Shown piece by piece: positions 1-9,612 of a stretch of DNA of 27,500 nucleotides. The notes beneath the pieces were generated by a model. It had not been told where the DNA came from. It did no database searches and saw only the letters and a program-made list of their open reading frames with translations. The first letter of the stretch is position 1. Each line of letters opens with the position of its first letter. This stretch comes from Chromera velia. Its lineage: Eukaryota > Sar > Chromeraceae. The position numbers and the translations under genes are program-made. The stretch covers positions 1 through 27,500 of the forward strand of contig JAHBMJ010005751.1 of assembly GCA_018398765.1 (NCBI GenBank), given 5' to 3'.

Positions 1-797
1 CTCTTGGCTACAAAATAATGGAATACACCGTAATACACTGTAATACAATGTTTTTTGGCAACCCTGCTCAGCACGGAGGTCTTTCAGGCCGCCAACGCAG
101 TGGGGGCCTCGGAGCGGGGGTTCTCTCTCTACAACCATGCAGGTTTACTCTGAGAAGAGAAACCGTCTCACCCAGCCGCACCAGGACTTACTGGTCACTA
201 CACATGCTAACCTCCTAGAAGAAATTTTTTTTTAAGGTCTAGTACAGTAGTACAGTACAGTGTAGATATCATAGTACAGTAGTACAGTACAGTACAGTGT
301 AGTACAGTATAGTACAGTGTACTTGTGCAACTATGAGCGCTTGCATAGAAGCATGCAAGGGGAAAAGGATATCGACCAAAGAGTGAAAACAAGACGGCCC
401 TCTCCAATTTTACCTACCACACTTGCTGATAGAACGAGACGGGCAAATAAAACGATGCCCGAAGAAGAGAGACGACTGAGGTTCCTCCCAAAGTCTGCCC
501 AGAGTTGGAGTCTCCCATGCGAAGTATAAAGCTGTTATGCCTGCAATGTAGTACAAGCTGATCTGAAAATATCAGCAGTGAATTAACAGCTTTGGAGCAG
601 ATCCACAGTCCCACAATGTTCAGAGATAAATATGCAGTGTGCCTTGATCTGTGTGCATCAAAATCGGCTTCTTGGATATTTGATTTTAAGGCTGGGGCAC
701 ATTGATCCCATGATGTGTGCAGACCCCGCCGCACCCCGCCGCCACTGGCCACATTGCGGTAACGGGCGCGCAGCACGCCGCCGCGTTGCGGTCACGA
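1..797. other. non-coding stretch with a GTAC microsatellite
   Basis: I see no credible gene here: the reading frames are short and have no domain or splice pattern. 240-320 is an imperfect repeat of AGTACAGT-type units. The last 100 bases become CG-rich just before the inverted-repeat element that starts at 798. Confidence 0.6.
240..320. repeat. imperfect GTACA/GTAGTACA microsatellite
   Basis: Repeated blocks of AGTACAGTAGTACAGTACAG with small interruptions cover about 80 bases. Because GTAC is self-complementary, the tract reads almost the same on both strands. Confidence 0.85.
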
Positions 798-845
798 ACC
801 TCCCTGAACCTAAGTGCCACTTGAAAAAATATAATCAAGATGATT

Positions 846-1010
846 TCTATCTGCGGCATTGTTTTTCAAGAGACCGTCTACACCTGCGGCGTAGACAGTC
901 AAGACACTGTCCAAATATACAGCTTTAGCTTTCAAGACATCGTAAATGATCCGCGCCTGCAGCGCGGACTTTCAAGCTTATCCAAAAATGCGGCTTAAAC
1001 TTTCAAGTGG
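846..1010 (-). repeat. left subterminal repeat cluster
   Basis: Three to four degenerate units contain a CTGCGGC-like core and a CTTTCAAG-like block. They are in the opposite orientation to the cluster at 1905-2025, as expected for subterminal repeats of an inverted-repeat element. Confidence 0.5.
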
Positions 1011-1904
1011 TAGTTAGGTTCAGAGAGGTCCGGTCAGACACACCGCTATATTTTTTTTTTCTCACTAACCCCAATTTAAAAATATAAAATCACACTCTCA
1101 CATTGCTTAAAACTCTTTGTTTTGAGCTTTTAAGCATTAATATGTTGTTTAATACATAAAAAATACTAGAAAAGCTGGAGAACTATGGTTGTTTTGGAGA
1201 CCGTTTTGATGTTGGAAACCGTTTGGGATAGATTTGTCTTATAAATCCCATCCTATTCTATATAAGCCGGTTAAGGTGTTTTGAGAACAAAATGACTATT
1301 AAGTCAGGTAATGAAAAGAAAAACTGTACATACATTATCAACTAGATCATCAATTAAACTATTATTCAATTATTATATTAGGTTCAATAACTCTCAATAT
1401 ATCTAAATGAGTAGTAATAAAAATGAATCAAACTATATTAAAATGATTATTCATGAATGTAAATACCATGAAACATTGTTCGGCATTGTTCTTTTCTTCC
1501 TTTCCTTTTCCTTCTTTGGATTACTTTGGATACACTCTTCACAAAAATTCAAAGTTGAGTGAGTAGATTTAACTGTGAAGTATTGAACTTAGTATCCATG
1601 GAAGCATATAAATCATATAGATGAATGTTCTTTTGACAGGTTGAGCCTGCTGCTCTCAGTAGATCGCTTAACAAGAATCTGTACAGCTCTCTGGGCTGAG
1701 AGCTGTCAGAGCAACACTTGGCGGACTTGATCTTGACGATCCATTTTTTTTTTTTTTATACCGCCGTGGAGAGACAAAGGCGACGGTCTTGCTGCTCCGT
1801 GGCGTTCCGCAGCGGACCCACCTCAGAAACTTGCTTAACCGGCACTGCACCACTCCGTGGCGCGTCGTGGTCCTCCCCTTCTTCTCCAAGTTTTTTCCCC
1901 GCAG

Positions 1905-2025
1905 ACTGTGTTTTAAAAGTCTACGCTGCAGGTGCGGGCTATGTCTTAAAAATCTTTACCGCAAATGCAGACTATGTCTTGAAAGTTTGTGCCGCAGATG
2001 CGGGCTATGTCTTGAAAATGATGAT
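1905..2025 (+). repeat. right subterminal repeat cluster, about 33-36 bp units
   Basis: Units of the form GCAGATGCGGGCTATGTCTT followed by GAAAGT/AAAATC repeat about three times. The tract also reads through as a short periodic peptide, which I take as a by-product of the repeat length being a multiple of three. Confidence 0.6.
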
Positions 2026-2356
2026 TGAATTGGAGTTACAAGAGCGGATCGACTTTGTTTTAAAACTCATAACAGTGTCACTAACAATTTTTAAAGTAGT
2101 TGTTTGGGGTTATTTTAAGGTCCCTTACTATAGGCCTAGCCGTGGGCCTCACGTCTCTATAAAACTTGTTGTATTAAAAATTTGTATTGCCAATCATTTA
2201 CTTTGTATGCTTAGCAATATTGACAATCGTAAGTTTGACCAGTTTTGCATAGTCTGACAGTGCATAGCCCATAGAACCATGCACATCGCTAGGCACCTCG
2301 CTGGCATGGACGACTTGAACGTTCTGCTTTCAAGTGGCCCGTAGTGTCAGGGAGGT

Positions 2357-2751
2357 GGCTTTAACCATGCAGCCATAACGTGTGTACGATAGCGTGCGTC
2401 AAGCAATTGTTCTTTTTCTTGCTTTCCGGGGCCGTTCGCAAGCTTGCTTGCGTCAGATGCATGCTCGTGCATGCAAGCCCGGGTTCGGTGCGCGCGGGTG
2501 TGCGCCGCGCGCGGCCCGTCGCCGCGGCACCAAAAAATTCGCCCTGTACATCGAAGTGCCATGTTCTTTAGATAGACGTACGGGCAACACGCCGATTCGC
2601 TGACTTAAAGAGGGCCGCAACTCTGCATGCAGGCTGCAGAATTTCTTGTCCCCAGAATCGCCGTGGTGTCTCTCGACGACTCTACATCGCGTCCAGCAGC
2701 TAGTGGGACGCTGGGAAGCGAGACTAGATCGGTTGTTTTCCCTTACTGCAG
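2357..2751. other. upstream region of gene A with a CG-dense stretch
   Basis: 2457-2535 is dense in CG dinucleotides (GCGCGCGGGTGTGCGCCGCG and similar), unlike its surroundings, and could mark the promoter or first exon of gene A. One possible first exon is an ATG at 2457 reading ten codons to a GTGCGC donor at 2488. It ends in phase 1, which matches the phase-1 start of the exon at 2752. This is speculative: a phase match alone occurs by chance one time in three. Confidence 0.25.
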
Positions 2752-5700
2752 GTGGTGTCCGTCTATCCGTTGTTTGTGCTTCGAACTGGACTGGGGTTGA
2801 TGGGGGCAAGGAGGCATTTCCTGCCCCGAGTGGCGGCCTCTCGGTTGGCAGCGACTCAGGGAGTAGCAGCAACTCGGGGAAGCGCGAGAGTATGTAGGGG
2901 GGGGGGGNGGGGGGGGGAGGAAGTCGGGGGGGCAGGTTTGGAGTTGACGCTGAGGGCGTCCGTCTTGTCCCGTCTCTGCTTGAAAGTGGACGTCTGCAAA
3001 CCCCACCACATTGGGTCGAGGCCTGCTCCGGGGCTTCATGAGGAGGGCAGCCACGAGTTGACGGGTCAGGGTTTTGATCAGGGGGCGGACTCTGGAACAA
3101 GAGGGCAGGTGGTCTTGGATGAGCAGGGACTGCCTTACTGGCGAGATGTTGACAAGACGGGTGGGTCGTGAAGCCTGCCTGTTGTGTTCCCAGCCCTAGT
3201 CCCAGCCTTGCGTGCTCCACGATTCCTGTGCTCACTCGCCCAAGCTGTTCTTCCCCTTCCCGTTCTTCTGTCCTGGACCTCAAGCTCAAAGACCTCCCTA
3301 CTCTTTGCACTTCTTTTTGCTCCCCTGCTACCCCTTCTGCGTTGGGTTCTTTCCTCCCCTCCCCCTTTCGATTTGTCTGCTCCTTTCTGACCGTCCTCAT
3401 CCTCCCTGGTCCTTCCACAGCTCCTGCCTTGAGCAACTCTGAATCCCTTTGGTTCGTAGTCTTCTTTCCGATCGACCTCCAAGCACGTCTACGTGTGCAT
3501 GGTGCCCTGTTCTTCTGCCCTTCCCTCCCTCTATGTCCCCTCCCCTTCTGCGCTTATCTCCCGTGGTTCCTTCTTCCCCCCTGTGGTTCGGTCCCTCACC
3601 CCCCTTCTGTCTCTACTTGCGTCCTTGCCCTTCGTTCTCCCCTGCCGTTCTGTCCTCACCTGTTTGCCCCCTGTTTCTTTTCCAGCCATGCCCTTCGTTC
3701 CCACCGGCCGTCCTGTCCTCACCTCTTGCTCTTCCAGCCATGTCATTCGCCCCCCCCTGCCGTTCTGTCCTCACCTGGCCCTTGCCCCCCCTTCGCAGTT
3801 CCGTCCTGTGCTTTCCTCTTGGGACCTCCGTAGCTGATCACTGCCTTCCCCACTTCTTCTTGAGTCCCTCGAGCTGGGTTCACAGGCCAAAGATTTCTTC
3901 CCCTCTCTTTCCTGCAGGTGCCTGGAGGGATCTCGGGAGGACCTTGAACCTGCCCAACCTGGGACACCTGTCTGCAGCCCAACGAGAAGTGGTGGGTCGA
4001 GCGTGTCCGTCCTGTCGACGGGTTTTGTCCGTTGGTGGACTCACGTCTCTCCCTCTCTGCGTGCAGCCTCTTGACACCGAACGGGAAGTCGACCGCGACG
4101 CTTTTCCATCTCAAGGTGTGTCCCCAAGGAATGTGCTCGTCGCCCTTTTCCGTTTTCTGCCTGGTCACGCAGTTATCTCAAGGTCTCGTTTTCTTCGGCT
4201 CGACCCGAGGCTGCAGTCCCCTTTTTTTTGGAGTGTCACCATCCGAAAAAGAAGCGTCATCCGGCTGTCACCACCATTTGAAGGTGAAAGCAGGGGACCG
4301 GTGACAGTGGTGACAGTGGTGACACCTCTTTCCAAAAACTTTTCTTTTCTATACAGCCCCTTCTCTTCTTTTCTCTACATGCTTTTTCTAAAAAGGTGTC
4401 ATTAGTGTCACCACTGTCACCGGTGAGGTGCTTTCACCTTCTTGGGTGGAGGACACTTCAGTTTGAAGACTGTCACCCGCGGTTGGAAGTGTCACCTCTC
4501 TCTCTTTTGCCTGTCTGTGCGGCCTTCTTATGAGGCCTGAGCCTTCGAGTCTCATTCTTACTTGCTCTTGGTCCTGTCTGGCTTCTCCAATGATCTTGAG
4601 GTAGGCACTCTTCCTCCCGGCCTCCCGCCGCGCTCCTTCTCCCCTCTCCTTCTCTCCCATCGTTCTCCTACTCTCCTCCCCTGCTTCCCACCGCCCACCT
4701 TCTCCTCCTGTTGCGATACAGGACCCCCCTTCCTCCGTTCAGTGTGGCCCTGGGCTCTCTTCTGTTCTTGCATTCCTAGGTCCCTCTCTGTTTTTTTCTC
4801 TCCCTTCTATCCGCCCTCCAGCTGTGCCCGCTTGCCGCCTCTCTTCCTTGAGGAACGTGCGTCTCTTCTTCTCTGCCTGCCTTCGCTTTCTTCTCCGCAG
4901 CCGATCACTGTCTCTCCCACTTCTCCTTGTGTCCCTCGAGCTGGGTCTTTCTCCAAAGGCCAAGTCATTTCTTCCCCTCACCTTCCTGCAGGTGCCTGGG
5001 GGGATCTCGGGGGCACCTTTGTCCTGCACAACCTGGGATACCTGTCTGCAGCCCAACGAGAAGTGGTGGGTCACGCGTGTCCGGCCTGTCGACGCGTTTC
5101 CTCCGTTGGTGGACTGACGTCTTTCTCCCTCTGCGTGCAGCCTCTCCAGACTCCCATCGCCCCACTGGAAGTCGACTGGGACGCTTCTCCTTCTGCAGGT
5201 ACGTTCCCGAGGGATGGGTTGGTCGCTTCTCTTGTTTTTTGCCTGGCTAGGCAGGTCTCTCAGTTCACCTTTCATCGGTTCGAGTTGACGCTGCAGTTCC
5301 CTTTCTTTCGGAGTGTCACCATCCGAAAAAGAAGCGTCATCCGGCTGTCACCACCATTTGAAGGTGAAAGCAGGGAATCGGTGACAGTGGTGACAGTTGT
5401 GACACCGTTTCCAAAAACTTTTCTTTTCTATACAGCCCCTTCTCTTCTTTTCTCTACATGCTTTTTCTAAAAAGGTGTCACTAGTGTCACAAGTGTCACC
5501 GGTGAGGTGCTTTCACCTTCTCGGGTGGGTGACACTTCGGTCGGTTTGAAGACCGTCACCCGCGGTTGGAAGTGTCACCTCTCTCTCTTGCCTCTCTGTT
5601 CGGCCTCTTTATCAGGCTTGAGCCTTCGAGCTCCTTCTTATTTCTTCTGCGTTGTCTTTCTGCCTTCTCAAACGGTCTTGCGGCGGCGGAAGCCCTTCCT

Positions 5701-8700
5701 TCCTCTTCCTTCCGGGCCTCGTGCCGCCCCACCTCCTCCCTCACCTCCTCCTTCTCCCCACTTCTCTTCTCCTCTCCCTGCTGTCCGCCCTTCCTGCTTT
5801 CCTCCTGTTGCGATCCTGGACTGCTCATGTCCCTCCTTCTTCCGTTTTCTGTGGCCCTGGGCTCTCTTCTGTTCTGTCTGGTCCTTTCCGCTCTTTCTCT
5901 TCTTTCGCCCTGTCTGCTTTCTTCCCGCCTTTTTTTTAGCTGCTTCTGGCGATGCCTGCTTCTTGCACCTTTTCCTTGGGGGGAAGTGTCTTTCTTCTCT
6001 CTCTGGCCCTTTGTTTCCTTCTCAGCTCGTGTCGACTTGGTTTTTGTGTCCTTGATGCAGGCCGATGTGAAGGTATTGGAGAGACCTCTGCCCTCCAGAA
6101 CATGGGGCCAAAGGACGACGTCTGCCCCCACCTGTTTGCAACCCTACGACAAGAAGTGAGCCGGCCGGGCGTGCCAGCAGGGGTCTCAAGCGCTTTTCTG
6201 TCCCATCTTTTTGTTCGCGTGTCTCTGCCCCCCCCTTGCGTGTCTCTATCCTTTTTCCCGCCGCCCTGGTACCCTGCGTGCAGCCTCTAGAAATCTCTGT
6301 CGCTCTCATGGATGGCCGCGCGTGTCCTGCAGGTGGGTCTGCAGACCATGCAGCTGTCCCGCCCTCCTTCGGCTCTCCCTTTTTTGTTCTCCCTCCTTTC
6401 TCCTGTCGTCTTGTCTGTCCGTCCTCCCTGTCCCGCTTTCCACTTTCGTGAGCTTGTGTACCCATGCCGCTTCATTTGGTGTGCTGGCCTCTCTTATCGC
6501 GGGCCTGCTCCAAACCGCTTTCCTTCCCTCCTGGCTCTTTGCAGGTCCCCGCGGGCGTCTTGATAGAAGCCCCGTGGGGAGGAAGGTGGCCGAGTCGAGC
6601 CTGGGGCCCGAGGGTGCGGCCTGGGAGCTTCTTCAAGCGGTGAGTGGATCGTGCTTGCCCTGGTGGTCTGAGGTTCTGTTGACTCGTTCCAAGCAAGACC
6701 TTAGCCATAGTGTGTGTGTGTGCAGGCTCTCCACACCTCCAGTCTGCTGCCGGACGAGCGGGACCCTGCCAGAAGCAGTCGAATTCCTCCCGCAGGTGCG
6801 TCTGTGTTCCTTCTTTTTTGGTGTCTCGGCCACCCGACTTCGATCCTGCCAGTATGTGCAGAAATGCCTTTTCCTTCTGTCCCCCCCCAGCGTTTTTGTC
6901 TGTGGTCCTCTATATGGGCCGTCTGGCCTTTTGGCCCACTCGATGATGCATGCGAATGTGGCCTCTTTGCGGCGTGCAGCTTGGGCGGTTTCGAGCAAGA
7001 CAAGGAATCGGCTTGCCCACATGTCCAATGGGAACAGTTCGGCGACAGAGAGATCGACTTGGGAGGAAAAGAAGCAGCAGGCGATCGACTTCAGCGATAT
7101 CCCGCAGAAACCTTACCTTCGGGAGCTTCCTGCCGAGAAGTTTCAAGACTGGGATGCCAATTTAGACGCCGCGACAAAAGAGGAGCTCATCCGGACACTT
7201 CTCAAGATCCCCATCCCGCAGCCCCCGCCGGCACCCCCTCAAGGTCTGTCTTCGCTCATCCTGTCTCTGCTTCTTAACCTCCTGTTCGACCGTCAGGCAG
7301 GCCTCCTTGTCTCGGCTCTGTGTCTCTTTTCGTGTGCCGTCCGTCACCCTCTAGGACCTCGGCTCTCTGCTTTTTCTCCTGATTTGCGTGTGACTCGTCT
7401 GGCTTGACCTGGCTTCCCCTTCCCGGTTTTTTTCTTTTTCCGTCGCGACCTCGCCCGCACGAAAAATTCTCCATCCTACACTCGGCATCTCCATCTCTTT
7501 AAGTTGACATGCGCGTGCCATGTGCGGCTGGTTGGTCGGGTGTGTCGTAATGGATGGAACCGTCAGACAGCGTGCATGCGAGCCATGGTGGGCGTGTGTG
7601 CCTGCGTCAAGAGGCTTGGTCTTTGTCTTTCGACCTTTGAGTGTCTGCGGGCCTTTCCCGTTTTCCCAGCATCATGCGTTCGACGTCGCCAGATGGAAGT
7701 GCGCGAGCTCTCTGTGTGTGTGAGTGGCTGGCTGTGTGAGAAGCCTGAGCGCCGTGTCTGCGGGCTTCCCCCCCCCTTTTCTTTTTCTCGTCGCCCGAAC
7801 AAAAATTCTCCATCATATATTCGGCATCTCCATCTCTTTAATTGACGTCCGAATGTTGCGTGTGACTGTTGTCCAGCTGTTGTGTGGTGGGAAGGAACCG
7901 TAGGGAGTGTGGATGCGTGCCATGAGAGAAGTGCGTGTGTGCCTGGATCGAAAGGTCTGGTCTCGGTGTTGCGTGGTCTGCCGAGCTTTGAGTGTCTGCG
8001 AGCTTTTCCCGTTTTTTTTTCGTCGGCCGAACAAACATTTCTCGAGGCTGGCTTCTGCGACCAAAAATTGCTCCAGCATGCGTGAGTTTGCCTGCTGTGA
8101 GACGACTGGACTGGTCGTTCGTCCGTAGAGGTTGCACCGTCTCGATCCCTGAGTGTCTGCGGGTCCGCCCGGCTCCCGTCAGGATCACTTTTTTCGTCGT
8201 CCGCGCCGAAAATTTCCCCAGCATACTTTTTGACGTCGCGTGTGAACGGTGGCTGGCTTGTCTGTGCCCTGCATACATGGTGGTTTGTCTGTGCGATGAC
8301 CTGGATTTTTTTTTGTCGTTGCGTGTTTTGTCTGTTCATACACGGCAGGTTCTGTTGATGCGAGACCGCTCGACGCGGTCACAAGGGCCCTTCAGGAAGT
8401 AGTGGCAGCTCTCCAGGCTATGGCACAGACCCCGGGCTCCAGACCATCTGGACAATCACAACGCAGTCCGCCTGCGCAACGACCGTCCCCATCCTTAGTT
8501 TCTTCTCCCGAACATACGCTTGCTTCTCCACCTGACCCTACAGCTCCACTAACAGAGGGCGGTTTGCCTCCGAGCCAGCAGGCAGCGTCTTTGGGAGGCG
8601 CCACAGCGAGAGCAACACATGGGAGCGGCCCTCCGAACGTTGATGGCCTTTCAGAACAAGGACCCGATGTTTTTGAAGAGCCTGGCGTGACTGCAACACC

Positions 8701-8842
8701 ATCATTCTGCTTGGCTCCTTACATGTCAGAACCAAGCAGAACCGTATGTGAGACTCCCGAACCGGTCTGCATTGCAGCAAACCAAGCGGCAAAAACGATT
8801 GATCGATCTGCGGGCTCTAGTGGCCATCGCAACGTTTTATAG
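2752..8842 (+). CDS. gene A: unrecognised multi-exon protein with tandem exon-pair modules (5' exon not located)
   Basis: I rebuilt 12 exons: 2752-2889, 2936-3160, 3918-3991, 4067-4115, 4992-5065, 5141-5198, 6061-6155, 6284-6332, 6545-6639, 6726-6795, 6980-7243 and 8349-8842 (stop TAG). All phases join; the visible protein is about 561 residues. Acceptors are mostly TGCAG and donors mostly GTNNGT. Exons 3-10 form four A+B pairs encoding repeats such as GAWGDLGGTFVLHNLG. Exon 11 has an acidic/amphipathic stretch (TWEEKKQQAIDFSDIPQK) and a proline run (PIPQPPPAPP). Exon 12 starts with a helical segment (VTRALQEVVAALQAMAQ) and then becomes Ser/Pro-rich. I recognise no family and assign no function. 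The intron at 2890-2935 is only 46 bases and contains poly-G with an N, so that junction is the weakest. Exon 12 could instead be the first ORF of the block that follows. Confidence 0.6.
2936..3160 (+). other. gene A exon 2 (best-supported early exon)
   Basis: The frame is open for 225 bases in phase 1 and encodes residues such as LTLRASVLSRLCLKVDVCK and LPYWRDVDKT. It ends at a GTGGGT donor whose phase fits the first module exon at 3918. The acceptor GGGGGGGCAG has no pyrimidine tract. Another frame runs open across the poly-G from 2752, so a fused longer exon is possible if the poly-G length is wrong. Confidence 0.45.
3918..4115 (+). repeat. gene A module 1 (exons A1 3918-3991 and B1 4067-4115)
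   Basis: A1 enters in phase 1 and leaves in phase 0 at GTGGGT. B1 leaves in phase 1 at GTGTGT. The pair encodes GAWRDLGRTLNLPNLGHLS then AAQREV and PLDTEREVDRDAFPSQ. A1 and A2 are both 74 bases and differ at about eight positions. Confidence 0.75.
4231..4497. repeat. intronic foldback, copy 1
   Basis: This sits in the intron between modules 1 and 2. Arms at 4280-4326 and 4395-4441 are inverted copies built from GGTGAAAGCA, ACCGGTGACAGTGGTGACA and TGACACC blocks. Outer blocks (GTGTCACC at the left, AGTGTCACCT at the right) continue the GTGAC theme. The loop is pyrimidine-rich. Copy 2 at 5311-5580 is about 95% identical, which is closer than the coding exons beside it. Confidence 0.8.
4992..5198 (+). 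repeat. gene A module 2 (exons A2 4992-5065 and B2 5141-5198)
   Basis: Same phases as module 1 (1 to 0, 0 to 1), with donors GTGGGT and GTACGT. It encodes GAWGDLGGTFVLHNLGYLS then AAQREV and PLQTPIAPLEVDWDASPSA. The homology with module 1 extends into the upstream intron (4900-4990 against 3830-3917), so the duplicated unit is about 1,075 bases. Confidence 0.75.
5311..5580. repeat. intronic foldback, copy 2
   Basis: Near-identical to the element at 4231-4497, at the equivalent place in the intron after module 2. Small changes break some arm pairs (for example GGGGACCGG to GGGAATCGG), but the overall inverted structure is kept. The intron between exon B and the foldback (4122-4230 against 5205-5310) is much less similar. 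Confidence 0.8.
6061..6332 (+). repeat. gene A module 3 (exons A3 6061-6155 and B3 6284-6332)
   Basis: A3 is 95 bases and B3 49, with phases as in the other modules and donors GTGAGC and GTGGGT. The peptide GRCEGIGETSALQNMG aligns with GAWGDLGGTFVLHNLG of module 2, and PLEISVALMDGRACPA aligns with the B2 peptide. An insertion of about seven residues lengthens A3. No foldback follows this module. Confidence 0.65.
6545..6795 (+). repeat. gene A module 4 (exons A4 6545-6639 and B4 6726-6795)
   Basis: A4 is 95 bases like A3 and B4 is 70, with phases 1 to 0 and 0 to 1 and donors GTGAGT and GTGCGT. It encodes GPRGRLDRSPVGRKVAESS and LHTSSLLPDERDPARSSRI. Sequence similarity to modules 1-3 is weak; membership rests on position, exon lengths, phases and the shared G/GxxG start. 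Confidence 0.5.
7244..8348. repeat. intron 11 of gene A, filled with degenerate tandem repeats
   Basis: The last intron (donor GTCTGT, acceptor GGCAG) holds at least four diverged copies of a block with GAGTGTCTGCGGGC, a pyrimidine run, CGTCGCCCGAACAAAAATTC and CATCTCCATCTCTTTAA. Copies of the first part lie near 7638, 7757, 7988 and 8150; copies of the CATCTCTTTAA part lie near 7490 and 7830. Spacing is irregular (about 120-230 bases). The opposite strand is open for about 250 codons across the tract, which I attribute to the repeat structure. Confidence 0.7.
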
Positions 8843-8867
8843 AAATAAGAACATGAAAGCAACATAA

Positions 8868-9601
8868 ATTAAATCGATCTTCCCCGCTTCTATCCGAACG
8901 CTTATCGCCAGCTTCCTAGCCCATCACCACCCTGCGAGCAGTCTGGTTATCCCTTTTCACATTCTGCCATTTGCAACTGCTGGCACTCAAATTGTTGAAG
9001 CTTCGATAAGTCTCCTAGATGTACTAGATGAAAGCTTACTAGATGATGCCTCGGTAGTAAACCTAGTAGGGTTTGAGCCTCTTCTTCTAGTAGGGCCTGA
9101 GCCTTTTCCTACTACGGCACTAGAGCGTGGCCTCCAAGCTACAGGCATTTTGCAATGTGTGCAGACCTTAGTGCATGTAGATGGATGGTGGCTGTGGGCT
9201 CTCAAAGCTCCAAGTATGATCCACTGCCGCCTTTTCCCGTCCACCGTCCCTTTTCGATATAAACGGCTTTTGGAGCGCATCATCGAGTCCCGCCTGCAGG
9301 TCCGTGTGCAGACTGCAGTCCTACCGCAGCTTTGGGAAAACCTACATTTTGATACTGTTGCCCCACTGTGGCACTAGCACCCCTTTCAGTATCAGCACAA
9401 CTTTGCAGCTTTCTAGAACCAGCGCGTGATGCGCATCACATTTTTGAAACAGGGGGGACCCTAGAGTCTCTCTTGCGGAATAAAAACGCCGACCTCCTGT
9501 GTTTTGATCGACGGGTTGCTGAGCATCTCCATAATTTAGCGTTGTGCATGCGGGATCGTGGAGCGTGGCTCATTGCCTCTGCACTCCGCTTTATAGAATA
9601 A
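8868..9601 (+). pseudogene. broken ORF upstream of the GIY-YIG ORF
   Basis: The frame is open from 8868 to a TAG at 9375-9377 (segments such as SLLDVLDESLLDDASVVNL and VHVDGWWLWALKAPSMI). A second open frame, entered around 9353-9374, continues to TAA at 9599-9601 (FLEPARDAHHIFETGGTLES, MRDRGAWLIASALRFIE). The two overlap by about 20 bases and the joined peptide reads smoothly, so I take it as one gene with a one-base frameshift. No start ATG is visible near 8868. I see no retroviral-type slippery heptamer in the overlap. No known domain is recognised. The stop is 11 bases before the ATG of the next ORF, which suggests a compact multi-ORF element. Confidence 0.5.
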
Positions 9602-9612
9602 AGGAAAAAAAT

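Larger units (their letters stand above)
798..2356. mobile_element. inverted-repeat DNA element with subterminal repeats
   Basis: The outer ends are an imperfect terminal inverted repeat. 798-826 begins ACCTCCCTGA and ends CCACTTGAAA, and the reverse complement of 2328-2356 has the same blocks; I count about 25 of 29 matching positions. Inside each end lies a cluster of short repeats (846-1010 and 1905-2025) in opposite orientation. Both carry a CTGCGGC core near a TTTCAAG or CTTGAAA block, so the whole region is a large foldback. The middle (about 1030-1650) is AT-rich and non-coding. No transposase-like ORF is visible, so this would be a non-autonomous element. I could not find a convincing target-site duplication, so the exact ends and superfamily are open. 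Confidence 0.55.

Noticed and set aside
2453-3436. 327-codon open frame on the - strand
   Set aside because: It runs across the poly-G/N and is Pro/Arg/Ser-rich, opposite + strand exons with matching splice phases. It is best explained as a GC-rich shadow.
3168-4405. Long + strand frames rich in Pro, Ser, Phe and Leu
   Set aside because: These are pyrimidine-rich introns of gene A read as codons. Only 3918-3991 and 4067-4115 have exon-like ends and phases.
7563-8339. 258-codon - strand frame across the last intron of gene A
   Set aside because: It follows the tandem repeat units and has no known domain. Kept only as an observation about the repeat.
9350-9377. Programmed -1 frameshift joining the two halves of ORF 1
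   Set aside because: No X XXY YYZ heptamer lies in the overlap, and neighbouring ORFs carry stops, so simple decay is more likely.
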